The position numbers and the translations under genes were made by a program. Below, piece by piece: positions 26,192 through 33,545 of a stretch of DNA of 33,800 nt (within the stretch, counting starts at the first letter, position 1; the number at the start of each line of letters is the position of its first letter). The DNA is from Bythopirellula sp. Its GTDB lineage: Bacteria > Planctomycetota > Planctomycetia > Pirellulales > Lacipirellulaceae. The stretch spans positions 1 to 33,800 of the forward strand of contig JANQQA010000308.1 in the NCBI GenBank assembly GCA_028285205.1. The letters run 5' to 3'. The notes below the pieces were generated by a model. It ran no database searches and was not told the DNA's origin. It saw only the letters and a program-made list of their open reading frames with translations.

Positions 26192-26944
26192 ATGACATTC
26201 TCGGTCGAAAACAAAACGGTTTTGGTAACCGGCGCCAATCGCGGAATCGGGCGAACGATCGTCGAGGAGGCACTCTCGCGAGGGGCCAAGAAGGTCTACG
26301 CGGCCGTTCGAAACCTGGACTCGGCCGCTCCGCTGGTCGAAGAACACGGTGATCGAGTCGTTCCGATCCGCGTCGATTTGCAAGACGAAGATTCCATCAC
26401 GGAGGCCGCCAAAGTGGCCTCGGATGTGGAAGTTGTGGTTAACAATGCGGGCGTTTTGACGACAGCTAGTGCCGTCGATGATCACGTCTATCAGTCGCTG
26501 GAATATGAACTTGATGTGAATGTCTATGGACTCGTGCGCGTGGCCAACGCTTTCGCCCCCGTGCTCAAGGCCAATGGAGGGGGCGGCTTCGCCCAGCTGA
26601 ATAGCGTTGTCTCTGTGAAGACTTTCGGCCAGTTCGTAACCTACTCAGCATCCAAGGCGGCTAGCTACTCGATCACGCAAGGCTTGCGAGAGTCCCTGAA
26701 AGAACAAGGAACGCATGTCGTCAGTGTTCATCCTGGTCCCATCAAGACCGACATGATTGAAGCTGACAAGGACTTGGCGGAGGTTGCCGAATCTCCGACG
26801 TTGGTTGCCAAAGCCATTTTCGATGCCTTTAGCAACGGAGACTTCCACGCTTGGCCTGACTCGATGGCGAAGCAAATCGGGTCGGCATACCAGAGTTTCG
26901 CGGAAGCCGTCGTCGAGGCGGACATGTCCGAAACGCCGGCCTAG
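26192..26944 (+). CDS. Short-chain dehydrogenase/reductase (classical SDR)
   Basis: A 250-residue NAD(P)(H)-dependent oxidoreductase of cytoplasmic type. The Rossmann motif TGANRGIG (13-20) is followed by NNAG (84-87), the catalytic Ser138 in LNSVVSV, and Tyr151/Lys155 in YSASKAASYS. HPGPIKTDM follows, the usual cofactor-loop region. ATG 26192 (MTFSVENKTVLVTGANRGIG) has GGAAC about 8 nt upstream and gives the usual SDR start; the longer frame from 26156 is not family-like. Substrate unknown. It stands alone between the RND operon and the ECF gene. Residues 40-46 (RNLDSAA) give no firm NAD/NADP preference. Confidence 0.92.
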   Translation: MTFSVENKTVLVTGANRGIGRTIVEEALSRGAKKVYAAVRNLDSAAPLVEEHGDRVVPIRVDLQDEDSITEAAKVASDVEVVVNNAGVLTTASAVDDHVYQSLEYELDVNVYGLVRVANAFAPVLKANGGGGFAQLNSVVSVKTFGQFVTYSASKAASYSITQGLRESLKEQGTHVVSVHPGPIKTDMIEADKDLAEVAESPTLVAKAIFDAFSNGDFHAWPDSMAKQIGSAYQSFAEAVVEADMSETPA

Positions 26945-27013
26945 GCGGACGCAGCCTACGGCTCAAGTTGCCAATTCGGTAGAATGCAGGCAGCTTTAAT
27001 CCGATGAAATGCA

Positions 27014-27613
27014 ATGACAGAATCCCCCGCAACACGAGCCAGTTTGGTTTTTCGACTTCGTGATCAAGAAGATCATGATGCGTGGGGGGATTTTGTCGCG
27101 AACTACGGTCCCATGCTTTATCGCTTCATCCGTAGTCGTGGCTTGCAGGACTCCGACGCGTCCGACTTGGTTCAAGAAGTGATGCGCAGCGTTGGGTTGG
27201 CCATCGGTCGCCTGAACTATGCCAAAGAGAAAGGCGGCTTTCGCGCTTGGCTGTTTACGATCACCCGCAACAAGCTTTCTACCTTTTTTGAGAAGCGACG
27301 TCGCATCGGTCCGACCGCCAACGACACGGCCCAGTTTGAGCTGCTCAATCAAGCGCCCGGCAGGAACGAACTCGACGAACAATGGGAGCTCGAGTACCAG
27401 CGGCAACTCGCTGCCGACGCCATGGAGAAACTAAAGGCAACCATCGAACCAAATACGTGGAAAGCCTTTGAGCTGACCGCGATTGACGGATTGACCGCCG
27501 AGGAAGCCGGCCAGCAAATCGGCTTGTCCAAAGGCGCCGTCTACGTCGCACGCAGTCGAGTGACCGCCAAACTGCGATCCGAAATCGAAGAACGGATGAA
27601 CGAAGAATCATGA
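27014..27613 (+). CDS. ECF-family RNA polymerase sigma factor (planctomycete kinase-linked type)
   Basis: A 199-residue group 4 sigma factor. Region 2 covers about 20-90 (YGPMLYRFIRSRGLQDSDASDLVQEVM, then FRAWLFTITRNKLSTFFEKRRR) and region 4 about 135-190 (ELTAIDGLTAEEAGQQIGLSKGAVYVARSRVTAKL). The DSDASDLVQEV sequence is typical of the planctomycete ECF group encoded beside Ser/Thr kinases (established for this phylum). The stop overlaps the kinase start (ATGA, 27610-27613), so the two are translationally coupled. The kinase's zinc finger or its phosphorylation activity probably controls this sigma factor. No clear promoter was seen in the 69 bp between SDR and this gene. Confidence 0.93.
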   Translation: MTESPATRASLVFRLRDQEDHDAWGDFVANYGPMLYRFIRSRGLQDSDASDLVQEVMRSVGLAIGRLNYAKEKGGFRAWLFTITRNKLSTFFEKRRRIGPTANDTAQFELLNQAPGRNELDEQWELEYQRQLAADAMEKLKATIEPNTWKAFELTAIDGLTAEEAGQQIGLSKGAVYVARSRVTAKLRSEIEERMNEES

Positions 27614-29889
27614 ACGCTATCGCCGAACACCTATCCGAACTTCAACTACGTCATCTGATCAACGGCAGCGTCGATGAGCAATCCGCCGCCAGCTGGGAGA
27701 AGCATCTGGAGGACTGCGGGCGATGCCAAGACGCGTTGCAAGCGATGGCGACCGGCGAGATCGCAGTCGATTCGCTGGTTGCTGATGTCAAAACTCTAGA
27801 CCCACCCAGCAAGTCCGCTTACTGGCCAGCGGTCAAAGCGGTTGAAGAGGAGATCAAGACGTCGATGTCCGGAATCGCGCGCAGTGCCAGTGACACACCG
27901 GTCGAAGGAACTTCCAACATCGCCGACACGGATGGCGGAGCGCTGCCACACCCACCCACGCCACCACCATCGGATCTCGAATTCCTGGACCCTTCTGACG
28001 ACCCAGCGTATATCGGCAAACTACATCACTTTCAGATCGCTCGTGTCATCGGCCGCGGCGGCATGGGCATTGTCCTGGAAGCGTTTGACACGCACTTGCA
28101 GCGTCCCGTGGCGATTAAGGTGCTCAATCCCCAGTTTCAAACGAACGACACGGCGCGCCAGCGCTTTTGCCGAGAGGGGCGAGCTGCGGCCGCGATCTCG
28201 CACGAGCACGTCGTGCCCATGTATCAGGTCGCCAAGGCGAACGAGGGTGAAGTCGCCTACTTGGTCATGCAACTGATCGAGGGAGACACACTCGAAAGCA
28301 GGTTATCAGATGCCCGGCCGCTGCCACCCAACGAAGTGGCGCGGATTGGAATGCAGATCGCCGCTGGATTGGCGGCCGCACACCGGCGCGACATGGTCCA
28401 CCGTGACATCAAGCCCGCCAACGTGATGATTGAAACTGAATCCAACAGTGTGAAGTTGACCGATTTTGGACTCGCTCGAGCTCATGACGATGTCAAGCTG
28501 ACCAAGACGGGAATGGTCACCGGTACACCGCTTTACATGTCACCCGAACAGACGCTCGGTGAAACGGCGGACGAACGAAGTGATCTCTTTTCGGTCGGCG
28601 CGGTGTTGTACGAAATGGCAACCGGCATCGCACCGTTTCAAGCTCCGTCGGCAATCGGCGTGATGCAGAATATCATGAAGTTGACGCCGGATCCGCCGCA
28701 CAAGGTCAATGCCGGAATCACACGCCCCTTGTCGGATCTGATCATGTCGCTGCTGGCCAAAAAGCCAACCGATCGGCCGGAGTCCGCGGCCGATGTGGCC
28801 ACAGCGCTGGCGTCCATCGTGAGCGAGTATGGTCCTATCTCGCCATTGCAGGTTCCGGCAGTTGCCGCCAACGAAGTCAAGAAGCTGTCAGGCAGTTACA
28901 AACGGGTGCAGAACCGCTGGACTGCGATCGCATGGATGGCTGCCGCAGCTGCTGTACTGGTCGCTGTGGGAATCTTCGTGGCGACCAGGCCGGATACCGG
29001 TGACAACTTGCCATCCGTCGTCCTGCCAGACAATCCAGGCACCGTTTGGTCGGTCGACTTTGAACCCGACGGACAGCAGTTGGCAGCTGCCGTGGAAGAT
29101 GGCAGCGTGCGTATTTGGGACGTGGCCAACCAGGAGCTGGTGAAGAGTTTTGGAGCGCACCGCGGTATCGTCTGGATGGTTGCCTACCACCCGGATCGTC
29201 GGCTGCTGGTGACATCGGGAGACGATGCGGAAATCAAGCTTTGGAATTCGGACACGTTCGAATTGGTGCGGTCCTGGGAAGCTGACAGCGCCGTCCGCGG
29301 CATCGCGTTTTCGCCGGATGGGCAGAGATTGGTCGCCGGCGATCGCGAAGGCACCTTGCATATTTTCGACATTGATTCGGACCAAGAGATCGCTAGGAAA
29401 ACGCATCCGGGATCCATTCTGGCCGTCGACTATTCCGCCGATGGAAAACTAATTGCCAGCGCGGGGAGCGAGAAGACTGTGTTCGTGTTCGACGCGGAAT
29501 CGCTGGACCAACGATTGGCTCTCCAGGGTCACGATGGCCCCATTTACAATCTGCGCTTTGCTCCTGCCGGCAATCGGTTGGCGTCTGTAGGTTGGAACAA
29601 GAACGTGCGTGTGTGGAACACGGACACTGGCAAAGAAGCGCTTAACTTGATTGGAAGCGAAGGTGATGTCTGGGGCGTTGCCTTTTGCGGTGATGGAACT
29701 CACCTGGTCACGAGCGATCAAGCGGGCACAGCGCGAGCTTGGGATCTATCCAGCGGCCAGTGTGTGACGACCTTGCGTGGTCACACTGCAGCCGTACACA
29801 ACGTTTCGCTTGATCCCACTGCCCGCAGAGTCGCCACCAGTAGCCGCGACGGCACCGTCCGCGTCTGGGACATGAGCAGTCTGGAGTGA
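27610..29889 (+). CDS. Anti-sigma-type zinc finger / Ser-Thr kinase / WD40 fusion protein
   Basis: A 759-residue receptor-like kinase. Residues 1-60 carry HLEDCGRC with His32, Cys36 and Cys39, the HxxxCxxC zinc motif of anti-sigma factors. After a Pro/Asp-rich linker comes a complete kinase domain (140-400): GRGGMG loop (149-153), Lys170, Glu189, catalytic HRDIKPAN (Asp266), DFG (285-287) and an activation loop with KTGMVTGTPLYMSPEQ. One membrane helix (about 438-459) separates it from seven WD40 blades (about 475-759), each ending in IWD, LWN, VWN or a variant, enough for a closed propeller outside the cytoplasm. It is translationally coupled to the ECF sigma factor. I infer that the propeller senses a ligand and the kinase/finger side releases or modifies the sigma factor. 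Confidence 0.94.
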   Translation: MNAIAEHLSELQLRHLINGSVDEQSAASWEKHLEDCGRCQDALQAMATGEIAVDSLVADVKTLDPPSKSAYWPAVKAVEEEIKTSMSGIARSASDTPVEGTSNIADTDGGALPHPPTPPPSDLEFLDPSDDPAYIGKLHHFQIARVIGRGGMGIVLEAFDTHLQRPVAIKVLNPQFQTNDTARQRFCREGRAAAAISHEHVVPMYQVAKANEGEVAYLVMQLIEGDTLESRLSDARPLPPNEVARIGMQIAAGLAAAHRRDMVHRDIKPANVMIETESNSVKLTDFGLARAHDDVKLTKTGMVTGTPLYMSPEQTLGETADERSDLFSVGAVLYEMATGIAPFQAPSAIGVMQNIMKLTPDPPHKVNAGITRPLSDLIMSLLAKKPTDRPESAADVATALASIVSEYGPISPLQVPAVAANEVKKLSGSYKRVQNRWTAIAWMAAAAAVLVAVGIFVATRPDTGDNLPSVVLPDNPGTVWSVDFEPDGQQLAAAVEDGSVRIWDVANQELVKSFGAHRGIVWMVAYHPDRRLLVTSGDDAEIKLWNSDTFELVRSWEADSAVRGIAFSPDGQRLVAGDREGTLHIFDIDSDQEIARKTHPGSILAVDYSADGKLIASAGSEKTVFVFDAESLDQRLALQGHDGPIYNLRFAPAGNRLASVGWNKNVRVWNTDTGKEALNLIGSEGDVWGVAFCGDGTHLVTSDQAGTARAWDLSSGQCVTTLRGHTAAVHNVSLDPTARRVATSSRDGTVRVWDMSSLE

Positions 29890-30057
29890 TCGGCTCTTCG
29901 ACAGTCTCTCAATGCCAGCAGCATCGCCCATCTTCTTTCAGGACCGGCTGCCCCAGATAAGACCGTGCTTGTCAGGCCATCACCCACCCGGCACCGTCAA
30001 GTCGCGGTGTAGATTAGTAAGTTGTTATACAACTGAAGTATCTCACGGATCGAACTA

Positions 30058-30084
30058 CCACGAAGGAAGCGAAGAGCACGAAGG
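30058..30084 (+). repeat. Left inverted-repeat arm of the GxxExxY unit
   Basis: 27 nt beginning CCACGAAGGAAGCGAAGAG. It matches the reverse complement of 30465-30491 at 24 of 27 positions. Internally it is three 9-nt units on a (C)ACGAAGG theme. Its last bases, GAAGG, abut the ATG at 30085, so it also supplies a purine-rich stretch close to the start codon. Confidence 0.85.
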
Positions 30085-30456
30085 ATGGAGTTCGACGATC
30101 TTTCCAGTCGAGTGATTGGATGTGCAATCGAGGTGCATCGCGCATTGGGGCCAGGACTGCTTGAATCCGCCTACGAGTAGTTTCTCGCTCATGAGCTACG
30201 TCGGAACAACGTTCAATTCAAGCTGCAATCTCCACAGCCCGTCCTGTATAAGGGGATTCAATTGGACTGTGGTTACCGTATCGATTTGCTGGTTGAAGGT
30301 ATATTGATTCTCGAACTGAAGAGTGTCGATCAACTGAAACGGATTCACGAGGCCCAGCTACTGACCTACATGAAGCTGGCCAGCGTCAAGACCGGGTTGC
30401 TCATCAACTTTAACGTAACCAAGCTGAAAGACGGTATCAGACGGTTTGTCCTGTGA
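30085..30456 (+). pseudogene. GxxExxY family (PDDEXK-like) gene with an internal TAG stop
   Basis: The frame from ATG 30085 encodes 123 codons with a single TAG at codon 32 (30178-30180). Without it the product is a full-length GxxExxY protein: EVHRALGPGLLESAYE (the family motif G-x2-E-x2-Y), then after the stop FLAHELRRNNV, then YRIDLLVEGILILELKSVDQL, with the Asp and Glu-x-Lys residues of PD-(D/E)xK nuclease-like domains, and a normal end near KDGIRRFVL. Length and sequence downstream of the stop are intact, so the stop is recent or is read through. The biological role of the family is not established. Inverted repeats flank it tightly on both sides. Confidence 0.85.
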
Positions 30457-30464
30457 CGTTTTTA

Positions 30465-30491
30465 CCTTCGCGCTCTTCGTGTCCTTCGTGG
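30465..30491 (-). repeat. Right inverted-repeat arm of the GxxExxY unit
   Basis: 27 nt starting 8 nt after the GxxExxY stop; its reverse complement begins CCACGAAGGACACGAAGAG. It pairs with 30058-30084 with three mismatches. No target-site duplication is evident outside the arms. Confidence 0.85.
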
Positions 30492-30989
30492 TTCAGTCAT
30501 TTGTAGTGATCTGATCGCGGTGTGCAGAATGTGGACAATAAGTTGGACGCGGTGGCCGCGAAAGCGTCTCTTTTAGATGGTTGATCTTTCGTTTGGCCCT
30601 GGTCAACCCCGCCGTTATCCGTCTTCAATTGAATGCTACGAGCGATCAAGCACTTCTTTCAAAAACGCAGTCAGCAGCGACGTGTCGACGCCATCCGCAA
30701 GGCGTTTGAATCGGGTGAAGCAATGTCACGATTCATCGCCAAGGACGTTCGTCATGAAGTCCTCGTCACCAACATCGACGAGATAGCATCTGGATTGATC
30801 GCCGCTCAAACAAGATAAATAACTTGCTCTACCTATCGAAAATTTGACTGAAAATCGGAATTTGGTGAACCCGAACGAATGCAAATCGAAAGCATATGGA
30901 ATTGGACCGGACAATCTTGGGGCGGACTTCCTGATGGAACGTCGATTGTCCATTAGTTACAATCCGAGCGAGGCAGTTCGCAAAACGAC
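30492..30989. other. Mostly gene-poor stretch left of the cassette array
   Basis: About 500 bp with only one weak small ORF (30633-30818). Base composition becomes more A+T-rich than in the genes to the left. No integrase gene, attI-like site or attC-like hairpin could be supported here, although an integrase would be expected on this side of a canonical integron. Confidence 0.4.
30633..30818 (+). CDS. Possible small protein (61 aa), unknown
   Basis: ATG 30633 opens a 61-codon frame: MLRAIKHFFQKRSQQRRVDA, then IRKAFESGEAMSRFIAKDV, then a short end. It is basic at the start and helical in appearance. No ribosome binding site is evident, and another frame overlaps it. I do not recognise it; it could be a remnant or the ORF of a leftmost cassette whose hairpin is the site at 30990-31076. 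Confidence 0.3.
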   Translation: MLRAIKHFFQKRSQQRRVDAIRKAFESGEAMSRFIAKDVRHEVLVTNIDEIASGLIAAQTR

Positions 30990-31076
30990 GGATAGCAAAA
31001 AATGCACCCGAGTGGCAAAGCCGGGCGTTTGTGATGGCAGATCAACTTCGCGTGCTCGGTGATCTGAGACGTTCTG
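30990..31076 (+). other. attC-like hairpin site 1
   Basis: The left end has GGATAGC, the right end GACGTTCTG. The inner arms AT-G-CACC-C-GAG (31002-31012) and CTC-GGTG-AT (31055-31063) pair over 9 bp, leaving two unpaired bases (31004 and 31009) on the left arm, as attC sites do. The outer AAC is degenerate (AGC). It ends 14 nt before the next ORF. Confidence 0.55.
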
Positions 31077-31089
31077 CGGTGAAACCACG

Positions 31090-31461
31090 ATGCGATTTGA
31101 AATTCAATTCACGATACGCAGAGTTCTTCTCGGCACATTTCTTGCGTCGCTGCCGATCGCCGTATTTGGACGGATGGGAGGTGGTGGGGTCGTTGTTGGA
31201 TCGGTGATTGCGTTGTCGCTCTTAGCAATCTGCTTGATCGCAGATAGAGATCGGCTCGATTGGGCGCTCGGAGTATTCATTTTCGCGGGAACTGGATTTG
31301 GGGTTGCCGCACTATGTCCCCCTGTTGGACGAATTGAAGAAATGCAAGACCAGTTTGTCGCTTTCACTTTGACGGGTGCCATTGTTGGCTACATTGTTTG
31401 CGAATGTAACTTGCGACGCATCCAGAAGCTGCGCCGCGAATCTACTGAAGAAAACCTGTGA
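31090..31461 (+). CDS. Small membrane protein, probable cassette ORF
   Basis: A 123-residue protein of unknown function with about four hydrophobic segments (near 12-28, 32-50, 57-76, 90-107) and a charged C-terminus (CNLRRIQKLRRESTEENL). The start FEIQFTIRRVLLGTFLASLP resembles the many small planctomycete membrane proteins that begin with a basic amphipathic stretch before the first helix; that resemblance is by eye only. ATG 31090 lies 19 nt behind the GTT of attC-like site 1, and attC-like site 2 starts about 52 nt after the stop, as expected for a one-gene cassette. Confidence 0.7.
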   Translation: MRFEIQFTIRRVLLGTFLASLPIAVFGRMGGGGVVVGSVIALSLLAICLIADRDRLDWALGVFIFAGTGFGVAALCPPVGRIEEMQDQFVAFTLTGAIVGYIVCECNLRRIQKLRRESTEENL

Positions 31462-31512
31462 GATTTTGCACAATCCATCCGGATGTGTGACCGAACGAAT
31501 AAAGGAGACCGC

Positions 31513-31597
31513 AGAACAATGGCATGAACGCTGTGTCGCCGACAAAGCGTTTCAAAATGGAGCAACAAATCATCGGCCCGGTTATGCCAAACGTTGG
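31513..31597 (+). other. attC-like hairpin site 2
   Basis: The outer triplets AAC (31515-31517) and GTT (31593-31595) fit the R''/R' positions. TGGCAT-G-AAC (31520-31529) pairs with GTT-ATGCCA (31581-31589) over 9 bp, leaving G31526 extrahelical. GCCGA (31538-31542) pairs with TCGGC (31573-31577), and the rest forms a variable terminal loop. This is the clearest of the four together with site 4. Confidence 0.7.
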
Positions 31598-31815
31598 CCT
31601 GACGGCCCCTCTGCGACTACGTCGCTCCAGGGCCTTGGCCAGCTTGCTTAACGGAAACACCTAGCCAGTTGAAATCGAATGCGCCGAGAGGCTTAGGCCG
31701 CAAGGCCAACGCGCCGCGAGACCCCGCAGTCCAACAAGCGAATGCAACCGACTTCGTAGTAAAATCACCTAGTGTCGAAAGTCAAACCTCCAAAGCGGAT
31801 GACTCGCGGTGCGTT
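31590..31815 (+). repeat. Shared cassette leader, copy 1 (226 bp)
   Basis: It matches 32463-32688 at a constant offset of 873 nt, with 16 mismatches and no gaps (about 93%). It begins at AACGTTGG of attC-like site 2. Its first 66 nt are identical in both copies and form an imperfect hairpin: TTGGCC, GGCCC, GCGAC, loop TAC, GTCGC, GGGCC, GGCCA. Its end supplies the GTG start and first codons of the following ORF. Confidence 0.9.
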
Positions 31816-32383
31816 CGTTCGCAAGAGGCACAACACGAAATTGAGCACGCCCGATTGGAGTGATTTTCGTCCTTCGTTTGACAAGGCGACTGACGATAAT
31901 ATTCGAATTGTCAAACAGGGCGATTTCGTCCGAATACAGTTTCACGTTTGGTCCAAGAGAGATTACCGAATCTTCTTCTCCGGATGTGTTCTATTTCCGC
32001 TTTCGACGATTTGCATCGCTTTTCTTGCTGTGGCTCCTTGGGGATGGGCCTTATTCGCACTGATATTCTGTGTCTCTGGAATACTTGCGTTCTCTGCTTT
32101 GGTTTCTTCCGAGTTTGACCTGGAGCGTTCAGAATTTCACGACAGATGGTCCATATTTGGGCGAACGATTTATGTGACCAAGCTACAATACGGAACTACT
32201 GCAACAATACGACTTCGGCGAACGAAATACGAATCCCCAAATGTACTAAAGCTTGAGATGGTCGATGATTCTCGGGTTCGAGAAATCGTTGAATTCCATC
32301 AATTTGCCACGCGAAAGAACGCCCTGCGTATTGGTGCTGAATTGGCGAACTACATCGACCGTAGATTTGAGGCAGAAGAATAG
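31772..32383 (+). CDS. Membrane protein with central hydrophobic hairpin, probable cassette ORF
   Basis: A 203-residue protein of unknown function. Residues about 70-115 form two membrane helices (YRIFFSGCVLFPLSTICIAF and WGWALFALIFCVSGILAF). They are flanked by a soluble N-terminal part and a basic, beta-rich C-terminal part (RTIYVTKLQYGTTATIRLRR) of the kind seen after paired helices in bacterial PH-like proteins; that comparison is only suggestive. The first 14 codons (GTG start, then SKVKPPKRMTRGA) lie inside the shared leader, so an alternative start is ATG 31799. attC-like site 3 begins right behind the stop. Confidence 0.65.
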   Translation: MSKVKPPKRMTRGAFVRKRHNTKLSTPDWSDFRPSFDKATDDNIRIVKQGDFVRIQFHVWSKRDYRIFFSGCVLFPLSTICIAFLAVAPWGWALFALIFCVSGILAFSALVSSEFDLERSEFHDRWSIFGRTIYVTKLQYGTTATIRLRRTKYESPNVLKLEMVDDSRVREIVEFHQFATRKNALRIGAELANYIDRRFEAEE

Positions 32384-32385
32384 CA

Positions 32386-32470
32386 GACGAACCGAAGGCA
32401 TGAACGCCGAGTCGCCGAGCATGTAATTAGCTGCATCATCAATCCCGCGACCGGGTATGTCTAACGTTGG
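32386..32470 (+). other. attC-like hairpin site 3
   Basis: The left end is GACGAAC, the right end GTCTAACGTTGG. CG-A-GTCGC (32408-32415) pairs with GCGAC-CG (32447-32453), with A32410 extrahelical; CAT (32400-32402) can pair with ATG further right. Overall it aligns well with site 2 (shared GGCATGAACGC and GTCGCCGA), though the outer stem is weaker. Confidence 0.55.
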
Positions 32471-32688
32471 CCTGACGGCCCCTCTGCGACTACGTCGCTC
32501 CAGGGCCTTGGCCAGCTTGCTTAACGGAATCACCTAGCCAGTTGAAATCGAATGCGCCCATAGGCTCTGGCCGTCAGGCCAGCACGCTGCGAGACCCCGC
32601 AGTCCAACAAGCGAGTGCAACCGACTTCGTAGTAAAGTCACCTAGTGCTGAAAGTCAAACTTCCAAAGCGGATGACTCGCGGCGCGTT
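32463..32688 (+). repeat. Shared cassette leader, copy 2 (226 bp)
   Basis: Second copy of the 31590-31815 element. The position equivalent to the GTG start (32645) opens a frame of 33 codons (start, LKVKLPKRMTRGALPDWK, stop at 32744-32746) that overlaps the next ORF's ATG at 32706. The leader may therefore be translated as a short coupled peptide here instead of being fused. This copy also contains GGCCGTCAGGCCA, the complement of its own first bases. Confidence 0.9.
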
Positions 32689-32705
32689 ACCCGACTGGAA
32701 AACGC

Positions 32706-33461
32706 ATGAGCGCTTCCCACCTTTTCGGCGACCAGACGATTGTTGACGCGTTGGCCGGTACGGGAGAATTTGCGCACACCTTCGGTGGGGAACCTGATCG
32801 CGATGATGCTCGCCCAGATTGCACGCATGGCATTCGGTTGCATCTTCTTTATCGATTTGATCTTACTGACCCGCTAGTGCCGATCGCCGTTCCCGGATTG
32901 AAATGGCTTCCTTTGTACTACGTCTTCGACTTTCGTGCTAACGAGGTCGGTTACACGCTGCACTCCGATGCATCAATGACAACGTATTTCCCGACAGACG
33001 ACGAGAACGTGTCATCGGACGAGTCTTGGCCTTCGGACGATTTTCCTATGGTATTCCCGTCGCACTCAATCGAGCTTGCTGCCCACTCGTTCGATCCAAA
33101 GAATCTTGACGATGCGGCACAATGGGCCGGTGTCTTTGGTATTCGGCACCTTGCGGACGACCAACTAGCAGAACTCAAACGTCTCATTGATGCACACTGC
33201 GATGAGATTGGCGACTACCCGCCAGAAGGCGATGATTTCTACGATTACCTTTGCTCGCCTCTCTGGCAGGGAACGCCCAACAATTGTTGCATTAACCCTG
33301 GTTGCGAAAACAATTCCAAACCACAATCACTTAACGTTCTGGCTCTCGTTCCTCACGATCCAATTCCGGGTCTGGAGATTTGGGGTGGGGCATATGTCCA
33401 GACGATTTTCGAGATTTGTCCACTGTGCTACACAATCCGCTCATCAAACCAATGTGGATAA
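32706..33461 (+). CDS. Uncharacterised soluble protein, probable cassette ORF
   Basis: A 251-residue acidic protein without signal or membrane segment. It has Pro/Tyr-rich beta-like stretches (VPGLKWLPLYYVFDF), a helical middle (DDAAQWAGVFGIRHLADDQL) and a cysteine-rich end (NNCCINPGCEN and CPLCYTIRSSNQCG) that could bind a metal. The overall plan slightly recalls YwqG/DUF1963-type proteins, but I cannot assert membership. The stop TAA (33459-33461) is embedded in the left end of attC-like site 4, a common feature of integron cassettes. The 240-nt stretch before it is mostly the shared leader, copy 2. Confidence 0.7.
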   Translation: MSASHLFGDQTIVDALAGTGEFAHTFGGEPDRDDARPDCTHGIRLHLLYRFDLTDPLVPIAVPGLKWLPLYYVFDFRANEVGYTLHSDASMTTYFPTDDENVSSDESWPSDDFPMVFPSHSIELAAHSFDPKNLDDAAQWAGVFGIRHLADDQLAELKRLIDAHCDEIGDYPPEGDDFYDYLCSPLWQGTPNNCCINPGCENNSKPQSLNVLALVPHDPIPGLEIWGGAYVQTIFEICPLCYTIRSSNQCG

Positions 33462-33545
33462 CAGTGTGGTGCACCGAAGAGCTCAAGAACGCATTTCCTG
33501 ATGGTGGCCTTTCCGTTCGCCCGGGTGACCACAGCTGTTCTCGCG
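33456..33545 (+). other. attC-like hairpin site 4
   Basis: AACAG-TGTGGT-G-CACC (33460-33475) pairs with GGTG-ACCACA-G-CTGTT (33524-33539). That is 15 bp, interrupted only by single extrahelical bases G33471 and G33534. The outer AAC/GTT triplets are at the ends, as in R''/R' boxes. The loop of about 48 nt is variable. It overlaps the preceding stop codon and ends 8-14 nt before the next ATG. Confidence 0.7.

Noticed and set aside
30058..30491. CRISPR-like reading of the 9-nt CACGAAGG repeats
   Set aside because: The units are contiguous and only three per arm, arranged as inverted arms without spacers.
30492..30640. attI site or integrase promoter left of the array, suggested by CGCCGTTATCC
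   Set aside because: There is no integrase frame on either strand and a single GTT-type box is not evidence.
30840..30950. A fifth attC-like site suggested by GTGAACCCG and CTGATGGAACG
   Set aside because: The two ends do not pair with each other beyond isolated triplets.
30844..31062. Plus-strand frame of 72 codons
   Set aside because: It runs through most of attC-like site 1, has no ribosome binding site and no recognisable content.
31442..31660. Minus-strand frames starting xPLSKLAKALERRSRR at 31660 and 32533
   Set aside because: The shared N-terminus comes only from the duplicated leader, and the frames then run backwards through attC-like sites and real ORFs with unrelated ends. A dispersed repeat read as protein is the simpler explanation.
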